Shown here piece by piece: positions 35,527 to 43,975 of a stretch of DNA of 64,000 bases. This stretch comes from Noviherbaspirillum suwonense. GTDB lineage: Bacteria > Pseudomonadota > Gammaproteobacteria > Burkholderiales > Burkholderiaceae_D. Numbering within the stretch: the stretch's first letter is position 1; each line of letters opens with the position of its first letter. Below the pieces are notes generated by a model that saw only the letters and a list, made by a program, of their open reading frames with translations, made no database searches and had not been told where the DNA came from. Location of the stretch: positions 620,001-684,000 of the forward strand of contig NZ_FXUL01000001.1 in assembly GCF_900182955.1 (NCBI RefSeq), read 5' to 3'. Both the position numbers and the translations under genes were made by a program.

Positions 35527-37010
35527 TGAGATTTTCACCCGTTCCCAGGCTGGCCGCGCTCGGCGCCACGCTGCTGCTGGCGTCCTGCGCCAACTTCAAG
35601 GGCATAGAGAGCAGCGCCCAGCCGCAATCCCCCGCCGGCCTGGCCGCCAGCGCCAGCCTGCCTGCGCAGGGCGGCGCCTGGCCGGCGCTGGACTGGGCCG
35701 CCCAGATCGGCGGCGCGCCGCTGCAGGCGCTGGTCGATGAAGCGATGGCCGGCAATCCGGGGCTGCAGATCGCCGCATCGCGCATCGCCGCCGCGCGCGC
35801 CAGCGTGGAAGCCAGCGGCGCGAACCGGCTGCCCACGGTCGGCGCCGGCTTCTCCAGCACTTACCAGCGCTATACCGAGACCGGCCTGATCCCGCCGCCG
35901 CTGGCGGGCGAATACAAGGCCGACACCCAGCTGGCGCTGAACTTCAATTATGAATTCGATTTCTGGGGCCGCCATGAAGCCGAATTGCAGGCCGCGCTGT
36001 CGCAGGGCAGGGCAGCCGAGGCCGAGCAGTACAGCGCACGGCTGATGCTGACCAGTTCGATCGCCCGGGCATGGCTGCAGCTGGCCCGCCAGAATGCGCA
36101 GCTCGAACTGACGCGCCAGCAGCTGACCGCGCGCGAACGGCTGGGCCGGCTGACCGAACTGCGTTTCAAGGCCGGGCTCGACACCGAGAGCGAGAGCGAA
36201 CAGACGCGCCAGCAGCTCGAAGGCCTGCGTGCGGAAATCGTCCAGTGGCAGGAAGGCATGGCGCTGACCCGGAACCAGATCGCCGCGCTGCTCGGCAAGG
36301 GACCGGACCGCGGCCTGTCCATCATGCCGGCGGCCATGCCGACGGATGCGGCCATCGCCTTGCCCGACGCGCTGCCGCTGAGCCTGGTCGGCCGGCGTCC
36401 CGACATCGTCGCGTCGCGCTGGCGTGTCGAGGCCGCGCAGGGCGAGATCGACAGCGCCCGCGCGCAGTTCTATCCCAATATCAACCTGTCCGCATTCGCC
36501 GGCTTCTCGACGCTGTCGCTCGACAGGCTGCTGGAGTCCGGCAGCCGCATCGTCGGCATCGGCCCGGCGATCAGGCTGCCGGTGTTCGAAGGCGGCCGGC
36601 TGCGCGCCCAGCTCAAGGGCCGGGTCGCCGGCTACGACAATGCGGTCGCCACCTATAACCAGACGCTGACCGATGCGCTGCGCGAAGTGGCCGACCAGGT
36701 CCAGTCGCTGCGCGCGGCCGAGGCCCAGGGCGGGCATCAGCGCGCCGCCACCCAGGCCGCGACCAATGCGCTGCGGTTGGCGCGCCAGCGCGAAAAGGCC
36801 GGCACCACCAACATGCTGCCGGTGCTGGCGAGCGAACTCGCGCTGGTGGTCCAGCGCAAGGTCGAGCTGGAAAACCAGGCACGCCGGGCCGACCTCCGGG
36901 TCGGGCTGATCAAGGCGCTCGGCGGCGGCTTCGACGCCGACGCCGCCGGCATCGCGCCGGCCGCCGTACAAGACACCTCCCGTCATCCTCTTACGAAATC
37001 CGCATCATGA
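35523..37010 (+). CDS. Outer-membrane efflux lipoprotein, NodT/OprM family
   Basis: 495 residues. A lipoprotein signal ends in the lipobox LLASC near residue 20. Two outer-membrane efflux (TolC-like) repeats follow at about 80-270 and 290-480, with the typical segments AASRIAAARASVEASGANRLP and RRPDIVASRWRVEAAQGEID. It forms the outer-membrane channel of the EmrAB pump. Starts in ATGA overlap with marR, and its own stop overlaps emrA likewise. Confidence 0.92.
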   Translation: MMRFSPVPRLAALGATLLLASCANFKGIESSAQPQSPAGLAASASLPAQGGAWPALDWAAQIGGAPLQALVDEAMAGNPGLQIAASRIAAARASVEASGANRLPTVGAGFSSTYQRYTETGLIPPPLAGEYKADTQLALNFNYEFDFWGRHEAELQAALSQGRAAEAEQYSARLMLTSSIARAWLQLARQNAQLELTRQQLTARERLGRLTELRFKAGLDTESESEQTRQQLEGLRAEIVQWQEGMALTRNQIAALLGKGPDRGLSIMPAAMPTDAAIALPDALPLSLVGRRPDIVASRWRVEAAQGEIDSARAQFYPNINLSAFAGFSTLSLDRLLESGSRIVGIGPAIRLPVFEGGRLRAQLKGRVAGYDNAVATYNQTLTDALREVADQVQSLRAAEAQGGHQRAATQAATNALRLARQREKAGTTNMLPVLASELALVVQRKVELENQARRADLRVGLIKALGGGFDADAAGIAPAAVQDTSRHPLTKSAS

Positions 37011-38242
37011 ACGCACCCAGCCCATCGCAAGACACTCTCCAGGCGCAAGCGCCCCGCAAGAACGGCAAGCGCCGCGTGCTGCTCATCGCTTTCACCCTCG
37101 TCGTGCTGGCCGCGCTCGTGGCCTACGGCGCATGGTGGTTCGTCTTCGCCCGGCACTTCGAAAGCACCGATGACGCGTATGTCGCCGGCAACGTGGTGCA
37201 GGTGACGCCGCAGGTCGGCGGCACCGTGATCGCGATCCATGCCGACGACACCGAGCGGGTCGAGGCCGGCAAGCCATTGATCGAACTCGACCCGAGCGAC
37301 GCCAAGGTGGCGCTGGCCCAGGCCGAGGCGCAACTGGCGCAGGCGGTCCGCGAGACCCGCACGCTGTTCGTCAATACCGGCGCGCTCAATGCCAACATTG
37401 CGCTGCGCACCACCGAGCTCAACCGCGCCCGCGACGACCTGGCGCGCCGCACCAGCCTGATCGGCACCGGCGCGGTGTCGGGCGAGGACATCGAGCATGC
37501 GCGCAATGCGGTCAAGGGCGCGGAGTCGGCGCTGCAGGCCGCGCGCGAGCAGCTGGCCTCGAACCAGGCGCTCACCAGCACCACGCCGGTGGCCGAGAAC
37601 CCGAACGTGCTGCGCGCCGCGAGCCAGGTGCGCGCCGCCTACCTCGCCAGCGCCCGCACCACCTTGCCGGCGCCCATCACCGGCTACGTGGCGCGGCGCT
37701 CGGTGCAGGTCGGCCAGCGGGTCGCGCCGGGCGCGCCGCTGCTGTCCATCGTGCCGCTCAATTCGCTGTGGGTGGATGCAAATTTCAAGGAAGTGCAGCT
37801 TGCGCACATGCGCATCGACCAGCCGGTGACGCTGCATTCCGACCTGTACGGCTCGGATGTGACCTACCACGGCAAGGTGGTAGGCATGGCCGCCGGCACC
37901 GGCGCGGCATTTGCGCTGCTGCCGAGCCAGAACGCGAGCGGCAACTGGATCAAGGTGGTGCAGCGGGTGCCGGTGCGCATTGCGCTCGACCCCAGGGAAC
38001 TGGCCGAGCGGCCGCTGCGCATCGGCCTGTCGATGCAGGTGAAGGTCGACATCGCCCGCGATGACGGCACCTCGCTGACGACCGCCGCCGCCGCCCGCAC
38101 CGCGCCGGCCTACGAAACCCGCGTGTTCGAGTCCGCCGACCGCGACGCCGACGCCGAGATCGCGCGCATCATCGCCGTCAACAGCGGCGCCGGTAGCGCC
38201 GCAGGCAGCGCCAACGGCAGCCCAGCGGTCGCGAAGAAATAG
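37007..38242 (+). CDS. emrA: Multidrug efflux membrane-fusion protein, EmrA-like
   Basis: 411 residues. One N-terminal membrane helix (about 24-46, VLLIAFTLVVLAALVAYGAW), then the HlyD barrel beginning ESTDDAYVAGNVVQVTPQVG, a coiled-coil hairpin at about 95-210 and the C-terminal lipoyl and barrel parts. It bridges the inner-membrane EmrB and the outer-membrane channel. The start overlaps the previous stop; emrB begins one base after its stop. The C-terminus is Ala/Gly/Ser rich. Confidence 0.92.
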   Translation: MNAPSPSQDTLQAQAPRKNGKRRVLLIAFTLVVLAALVAYGAWWFVFARHFESTDDAYVAGNVVQVTPQVGGTVIAIHADDTERVEAGKPLIELDPSDAKVALAQAEAQLAQAVRETRTLFVNTGALNANIALRTTELNRARDDLARRTSLIGTGAVSGEDIEHARNAVKGAESALQAAREQLASNQALTSTTPVAENPNVLRAASQVRAAYLASARTTLPAPITGYVARRSVQVGQRVAPGAPLLSIVPLNSLWVDANFKEVQLAHMRIDQPVTLHSDLYGSDVTYHGKVVGMAAGTGAAFALLPSQNASGNWIKVVQRVPVRIALDPRELAERPLRIGLSMQVKVDIARDDGTSLTTAAAARTAPAYETRVFESADRDADAEIARIIAVNSGAGSAAGSANGSPAVAKK

Positions 38243-38243
38243 C

Positions 38244-39797
38244 ATGGCCGGACCTCCACGCCCCGCATTGCCGCCGCTGACCGGCGCGCCGCTCGTCCTC
38301 GGCACGCTGGCGCTGTCGCTGGCCGTGTTCATGAACGTGCTCGACTCGTCGATCGCCAACGTGTCCATTCCCGCCATCTCGGGCGACATGGGCGTGTCGC
38401 CGCAGCAGGGCACCTGGGTCATCACGTCGTTCGCGGTGTCCAACGCGATCTCGGTGCCCCTGACCGGCTGGCTGACGATGCGCTTTGGCCAGGTGCGCCT
38501 GTTCATCACGTCCATCCTGCTGTTCGTGCTGGCCTCCTTCCTGTGCGGCATCGCGCCCAGCATCGAAGTGCTGATCGCGGCGCGCGTGCTGCAGGGCGCG
38601 GTCGCCGGCCCGATGATCCCGCTGTCGCAGGCGCTGCTGCTGGGCAGTTATACGCCGGCCAAGAGCGGCATGGCGCTGGCCTTCTGGGGCATGACGACGC
38701 TGGTCGCGCCCATCATGGGGCCGCTGCTGGGCGGCTGGATATCGGACAACTACACCTGGCCGTGGATCTTCTACATCAACATCCCGATCGGCGTTTTCGC
38801 GGCCTGGGCGACCTGGTCGATCTACAAGGAACGCGAGTCGAAGACGGTACGGCTGCCGATCGACAAGATCGGCCTGGCGCTGCTGGTGATCTGGGTCGGC
38901 TCGCTGCAGATCATGCTGGACAAGGGCAAGGAACTGGACTGGTTCAACTCGGGCGAGATCATCATCCTGACCGCGGTCGCGCTGGTGTCCTTCATCTACT
39001 TCATCATCTGGGAACTGGGCGACGACCATCCGGTGGTCGACCTGTCGCTGTTCAAGGGCCGTAACTTCAGCGGCGGCGTGGTCGCGATCTCGGTCGCCTA
39101 CGGCCTGTTCTTCGGCAGCCTCGTGATCCTGCCGCTGTGGCTGCAGACGCAGATCGGCTACACCGCCACCGAGGCCGGCAAGGTGATGGCGCCGGTCGGC
39201 ATCTTTGCGATATTGCTCTCGCCGGTGGTCGGCAAGCTGCTGCCGAAAATCGACGCCCGCTATGTGGCTTCCACCGCCTTCCTGATCTTCGCACTGGTGT
39301 TCTTCATGCGCTCGCGCTTCACGCCCGACGTCGACACCATGACGCTGATGATCCCGACCATCATCCAGGGCGCGGCGATGGCGATGTTCTTCATCCCGCT
39401 GACTTCCATCATCCTGTCCGGCCTGTCGCCGGAGAAGATACCGGCGGCGGCCGGCCTGTCGAACTTCGTGCGCATCATGTTCGGCGGCATGGGCACCTCG
39501 CTGACCTCGACGCTGTGGGACAACCGCAGCGCGCTGCATCATGCGCAGCTGGCCGAACATAGCGGCCCGGGCAATCCGGCGTTCACCGCCGCGGTGCAGG
39601 GCATGCAGGCGCAGGGCATGTCGGAACAGGGCGCCTGGGCCGTGATCGAGCGCACGCTGTCGGTCCAGGCCGGTACGCTGGGCGCGACCGACATTTTCTA
39701 TATGTCGGCGATCCTGTTCTTGCTGCTGATCGGGCTGGTCTGGATGACCAAGCCGTCGCGCAGCGCGGCGCCGGTTGATGCGGGCGGTGCGCACTGA
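38244..39797 (+). CDS. emrB: Multidrug efflux MFS permease, DHA2 / EmrB family
   Basis: 517 residues with 14 membrane segments, the DHA2 pattern. Motif A-like and family segments include MNVLDSSIANVSIPAISGDM near 29-48 and GVSPQQGTWVITSFAVSNAI. It pumps hydrophobic drugs or aromatic acids with proton antiport through EmrA and the NodT channel. Last gene of the efflux operon. Confidence 0.93.
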   Translation: MAGPPRPALPPLTGAPLVLGTLALSLAVFMNVLDSSIANVSIPAISGDMGVSPQQGTWVITSFAVSNAISVPLTGWLTMRFGQVRLFITSILLFVLASFLCGIAPSIEVLIAARVLQGAVAGPMIPLSQALLLGSYTPAKSGMALAFWGMTTLVAPIMGPLLGGWISDNYTWPWIFYINIPIGVFAAWATWSIYKERESKTVRLPIDKIGLALLVIWVGSLQIMLDKGKELDWFNSGEIIILTAVALVSFIYFIIWELGDDHPVVDLSLFKGRNFSGGVVAISVAYGLFFGSLVILPLWLQTQIGYTATEAGKVMAPVGIFAILLSPVVGKLLPKIDARYVASTAFLIFALVFFMRSRFTPDVDTMTLMIPTIIQGAAMAMFFIPLTSIILSGLSPEKIPAAAGLSNFVRIMFGGMGTSLTSTLWDNRSALHHAQLAEHSGPGNPAFTAAVQGMQAQGMSEQGAWAVIERTLSVQAGTLGATDIFYMSAILFLLLIGLVWMTKPSRSAAPVDAGGAH

Positions 39798-39894
39798 TCG
39801 ATCGCTTGTGCGGGCGTCGAACTACTGATTTTCTCCTGGCACTCAGGCAGCTTCATCCGGCATCCGGTCGGGCGAGCGCAAGGGGAGAAAATTA

Positions 39895-41811
39895 GTGGCA
39901 CATCCGGTCGTCAGTAATTCAAGCGGGAAAAGCATTGCCCAAGGCAGTACTGAAGCTGGGCGCGGGGCGAGCCGGGAGGGTGGCCGTGGCGGCGAAAGAC
40001 CGGGCCGATCCAGCAAGACGCCAGTACTGACTGCCGTTTCGCCAGCGGACAGCGGGTGTTTGCAAATGCCTTTGAACTTGCCGCCGGCCGCCATGGAAGC
40101 AGCAGGCCTTGCGGGATCCCGGCCCATTTATGGCGCATCCTCGACGCTGGCGATACGCGGGCCGGCGCAAGACAGCAGCACCCACCAGCTGGATGGGATG
40201 GAGACGCTGATCGATCATTTCAATCTGAACCTGCATCGTTCGGATTTTGGCTCAAGCGGCCAGCCCTATGAGCAAATGGCTTATGTCACCCATGTGCTGA
40301 AAGCATGTCATGGCCGGCCGGGCGACCTCAGCAGGTTCATTGACCTCGATGTGCCTATGCGCAAGCGAATTTCATCGGGTGGCAGCATAGATGAAACCTA
40401 CTCACTCAACTTGTACAGGGCGCTGGCCCAGACAGCCCTCGTGGCCCATATCCGGGTACAAGACTACCAGCCGGAACTCGATAAAAAATCCTGGCTGAGA
40501 GAAGGTGAGCTTTTCGGCAACAATGAAGATATCACCTGGCTGGAACTGTGGGACTGCGACTTTAACGATGCCGATGCCAGTGAGCTGGCCGGCGCACTCG
40601 AGACAAACAAGGCTGTCAGGACGCTTGTTTTCAGGGATTGCGTTATTTCGCCTGATGGCGCACGTGCCTTCGCCGAGGCGTTCGAGCGTCGACCGGACAT
40701 GTTGGTGATGGGCCTGACTCCGGGCCGAATCAGCTCGCCGGTAAAGGCGATCGTCCAGGGCGACGGACACGACGCGAAAGCGATCGACCCTTCGGAAGGA
40801 TCTGCAAGTTCGATGCGAATGCTGACGAGCAGCAGCGGCACGCCGTTCCCTTTCAATACTGCTAGCCCATCGAACGCGACCACGACGACAGCCACGCGGC
40901 TCGATGTCGTAGGCGGTCGCAGGCTTCCAGGCAGCGTATTTCCGGCAACCGGTTCGTCCACCGTCAACGACCTGGACCTCTGGTTTCCGCCAAACCCGCG
41001 GCTGGCGACGACGCTCGCGCTGGCCGGATCGCATATCGCCCCGGCAGATTCCTCCTCGGTGCGGATCAGGACTGCCCGGGAAAGCGCATTGCGCGCATCC
41101 GCAGTCGAGACCCGTGCGGCATTTCGGGGGGAAGCGCCGCTGGAAGCGTTGAAAAAGGTTATTGCCAACGACCAGTGGGCCAGGATAGAGCTGCCTGAAT
41201 CCTTATTCAGGATTGGTGCAGCGGAGAGCCTGTTAAAGACGGTTAATCCCTATCGTGAATTTATTCAACGGGAATGGCTGGAACAGGCTCCTCTGCGTTA
41301 TCTCGATTTGACGAGCGAGGCTGGCAGCGCCGTTAATGTCCTGGAAACGGTGGGCATGATCATCACATTGCTGCAGAACTGCGATCGATTGACTACACAG
41401 AAAAAATCAAGTTTGAGGCTTGGAATCGATGTGCACTCGGCGCAGCTGCAGGCTTCCGTAGTCTCGATCACCCGAACAGAAAAGGAACTCCTTTTCCATC
41501 GATTATTTGCAGCGCTGGCGGCGGATACGATGGTCATTCGCCTCAGCCTTGCCGGATTCGACTCGGCATGGTTGCCTTCAGGGCAGCATGCCGATTATTT
41601 CGAGAGCCTCGCAACCAACACCGTGCTGCAGGAACTTGACCTTTCCAATGTGAAGTTGAGCGATTCCGGCGCTTTCGCGCTTGCCAAGGCGCTGAAGCAG
41701 AATCGCTCCATCAGCTTGATCGACCTGCGCGGATGCACGACCTCGGATAAGGGCGGCAAGACCTTGTACGGCGCATTGCTGGCAAGGCGCGACATCGAGG
41801 TAATCCAGTAG
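39895..41811 (+). CDS. Leucine-rich-repeat protein 1, effector-like
   Basis: 638 residues, starting at a GTG with GGGGAG upstream. The N-terminal 80 residues are Ser/Gly/Arg rich and look disordered, with no Sec signal. Two modules follow. The first (about 85-285) has RI/NLR-type leucine-rich repeats, e.g. ITWLELWDCDFNDADASELA. The second (about 395-638) opens with an ALRASAVETRAAF helix pair and ends with TVLQELDLSNVKLSDSGAFA. The neighbour at 41968 is a clear paralogue with the same two-module plan. The layout resembles type III or other host-directed LRR effectors (Ralstonia GALA proteins lack such a module), but no secretion signal can be proven. Function unknown. Confidence 0.7.
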   Translation: MAHPVVSNSSGKSIAQGSTEAGRGASREGGRGGERPGRSSKTPVLTAVSPADSGCLQMPLNLPPAAMEAAGLAGSRPIYGASSTLAIRGPAQDSSTHQLDGMETLIDHFNLNLHRSDFGSSGQPYEQMAYVTHVLKACHGRPGDLSRFIDLDVPMRKRISSGGSIDETYSLNLYRALAQTALVAHIRVQDYQPELDKKSWLREGELFGNNEDITWLELWDCDFNDADASELAGALETNKAVRTLVFRDCVISPDGARAFAEAFERRPDMLVMGLTPGRISSPVKAIVQGDGHDAKAIDPSEGSASSMRMLTSSSGTPFPFNTASPSNATTTTATRLDVVGGRRLPGSVFPATGSSTVNDLDLWFPPNPRLATTLALAGSHIAPADSSSVRIRTARESALRASAVETRAAFRGEAPLEALKKVIANDQWARIELPESLFRIGAAESLLKTVNPYREFIQREWLEQAPLRYLDLTSEAGSAVNVLETVGMIITLLQNCDRLTTQKKSSLRLGIDVHSAQLQASVVSITRTEKELLFHRLFAALAADTMVIRLSLAGFDSAWLPSGQHADYFESLATNTVLQELDLSNVKLSDSGAFALAKALKQNRSISLIDLRGCTTSDKGGKTLYGALLARRDIEVIQ

Positions 41812-41967
41812 GCTATACACGGCCAGCCTGGGTATAAGCGCCGTGCATGCGAAGGCAGGCGAAGAGGTTTGATCAAGCCTGCGTGAGCGTAGAACTATTA
41901 TTTCACCCCAGGCACTCAGGCAGCTTCGTTCGGCATTCGGTTGGACGAAGCTGCCAGGAGAATGCGA

Positions 41968-43926
41968 GTGGCCCAGCCAGTCAAGAACAATTCGAGCAAT
42001 CGCCAGGTCGCTCAGGATAGCGATAGCGACAACGATAACGAAGATATTACGGCCAGCGGGGCCAACGGGCGCGGTGGCAGCAGTCCCGGCCAAGCCGGCA
42101 AGTCGCCGGCAGTGAGCACCACATCGACGCCAACCGGCGGGCACATGGCGAACCCGGCCGCCAGGCAGCCGTCGCCGACGGGAAAATCCGGCGCTTCCGG
42201 ATCGCAACCTGCCTATGCACCAGCTCAGACGCCATCTGCGCGGGAGAAGGCCCTGCGCGCTTCGGCCGACCTGACACGGGTAGCGATGCAGGCGAGCGAT
42301 CCGCTGAAGGCATTAAAGACCATCTTCAAAAACGCGAACGAAGTCAGGCTGGTGCTGCCGGCGTCGTTCGCGCTGGAAAGCAAGTCCGATCCGTACGGGC
42401 AGATGTGCGGGCGAAAATGGCTCAAGCAGCTTCCGATCCGTCATCTCGATCTGAGGCTTGCCCCTACACCTGACAGCAAGGTGCAGCGTATCGATCAGAT
42501 AGTGTTCGTAAGCCGGTTGATCAGTGATCTTGACGATCTGGCGAACAGTGGGAATTCGGCGCCGACTGTAGACCTCGACCTGCCCATGCTTCCGGCAACC
42601 ATGGGGTTCAGCGCCATGGACGACATGTGTGTCAAGAATCTTTACGATGCGCTTGCGCGCAGCAAGATCGTGGTCCGTGTCCGGGTCAAGGACTACCAGC
42701 CGGAATACGACCGACTGGGCTGTCTTGTGTTCGACAATGAAATTTTAGCCAGCAATAAGAAAATCACGGAACTTGAACTGGCTGATTGCGAGTTCGACGA
42801 CAAGGCAGCCGGCGAGCTTGCCGGCGCGCTGAAAGCGAATACTTCGATAAAAACGCTCGTCCTGAACAATTGCAGCATTCCGGACGCCGGCAGCGCGGCA
42901 CTCGCGAAGGCATTTTCGCAAAGGCCGGACCTGCAGGTCGTCGGGTTTGATCCCGGAGCAGCCGCCTTGGCCGCGCCGCAGGGAAAACAGCCAGGCGGAA
43001 GCGGCGGCAAAGCAGGCAAGGGCTCCGCGGGCGCTGTCGTTGCGACAACGGGGAATGGCGCGAAAGCACTTGCCGGCAATACAGCCAGCGCATCCACCAC
43101 GACCACGACCACGACCACTCCCGCAGCCAATGCATCGGGTCCTGCGACGACAAGCACGACCAGCAGGCCACCCGTAAATTTTCGGACCATGCATTCCAAT
43201 GCCGGGCACGAGGCGGAACTGGCTGACTCTGCGGCCGAAGCGCAGGCGGCACTGAAGCAGGACGATCCGGCGCCCGCGCTCAGGCAACTGTTCAACCGGC
43301 GTGCCACGGTACGCATCGGTGTGCCGGCCAAGATCCTGTGGAAGGTGGACGACGCAAACGGCGTCGGTGATGGGTACGAACAGTTTTCCGGCGTCAAATG
43401 CCTGTCCACGCTCAAGCTGCGCAATATTGAATTCCATCCGCAGCCATGCCAGGCTGGCGAAACTCAATCCTGCCAGTTCGATTTTCTGGCTTATATGCTG
43501 GACAGCCTCGGCCAGCTACCCAAAAAGGGCTTGATCGGCACCAGACTTGCAATCGTTGCACCGGACACCGGGACGGCGGAAGAAATAAGCGGGGGCACGG
43601 TGCGCGCCCAGGACAGCCTCTTCAAGAGCCTCGCCCGCGACCGCCTGACAGCGCGCCTTGACCTGGGTTCCCTTGCGCCCAGGACCGAAGGCAGCGCTGC
43701 GCTATGCCGGTTTTTTGACAGCCTGCCCGGCAAGGCGCACCTGGTGGAACTCCGGCTGTGCGGCGCTGTGCTGAATCGCGCGGAGACCCTGGCGCTGGCC
43801 GACGGCCTGCGTGAGAACCAGTCTCTGCAGGTGCTGGACCTGACCGGCGCCTTGCTGGACGCCGGCGTCCGGCACCGGTTCGATGACGCCGTCCGGGATC
43901 GGCCCGATCTGAAGCTTGTTCACTGA
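41968..43926 (+). CDS. Leucine-rich-repeat protein 2, paralogue of protein 1
   Basis: 652 residues, GTG start with AGGAG seven bases upstream, mirroring protein 1; an ATG six bases earlier is too close to the ribosome site. The N-terminal about 75 residues are disordered and acidic. Module 1 (about 75-320) shows KDYQPEYDRL and KKITELELADCEFDDKAAGE, matching QDYQPELDKK and the ITWLELWDCDF stretch in protein 1. A Thr/Ala-rich linker (about 370-405, with runs such as TTTTTTT) leads to module 2 (about 420-652), ending with QSLQVLDLTGALLDAG. No enzymatic motif. It may be secreted or act as a scaffold. Base composition is lower in G+C than in neighbouring metabolic genes. Confidence 0.7.
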   Translation: MAQPVKNNSSNRQVAQDSDSDNDNEDITASGANGRGGSSPGQAGKSPAVSTTSTPTGGHMANPAARQPSPTGKSGASGSQPAYAPAQTPSAREKALRASADLTRVAMQASDPLKALKTIFKNANEVRLVLPASFALESKSDPYGQMCGRKWLKQLPIRHLDLRLAPTPDSKVQRIDQIVFVSRLISDLDDLANSGNSAPTVDLDLPMLPATMGFSAMDDMCVKNLYDALARSKIVVRVRVKDYQPEYDRLGCLVFDNEILASNKKITELELADCEFDDKAAGELAGALKANTSIKTLVLNNCSIPDAGSAALAKAFSQRPDLQVVGFDPGAAALAAPQGKQPGGSGGKAGKGSAGAVVATTGNGAKALAGNTASASTTTTTTTTPAANASGPATTSTTSRPPVNFRTMHSNAGHEAELADSAAEAQAALKQDDPAPALRQLFNRRATVRIGVPAKILWKVDDANGVGDGYEQFSGVKCLSTLKLRNIEFHPQPCQAGETQSCQFDFLAYMLDSLGQLPKKGLIGTRLAIVAPDTGTAEEISGGTVRAQDSLFKSLARDRLTARLDLGSLAPRTEGSAALCRFFDSLPGKAHLVELRLCGAVLNRAETLALADGLRENQSLQVLDLTGALLDAGVRHRFDDAVRDRPDLKLVH

Positions 43927-43937
43927 ACCGGCGCGAC

Positions 43938-43965
43938 GCTGCCTGACCTCGCAAGGTCAGGCAGC
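43938..43965. terminator. Bidirectional hairpin between convergent genes
   Basis: GCTGCCTGACCT and AGGTCAGGCAGC form a perfect 12-bp stem with a 4-base loop, 11 bases after the LRR2 stop and 10 bases before the decarboxylase stop. There is no T-run on either side, so termination may be rho-assisted; it could also protect the mRNA ends. Confidence 0.55.
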
Positions 43966-43975
43966 GGCACAGCCT

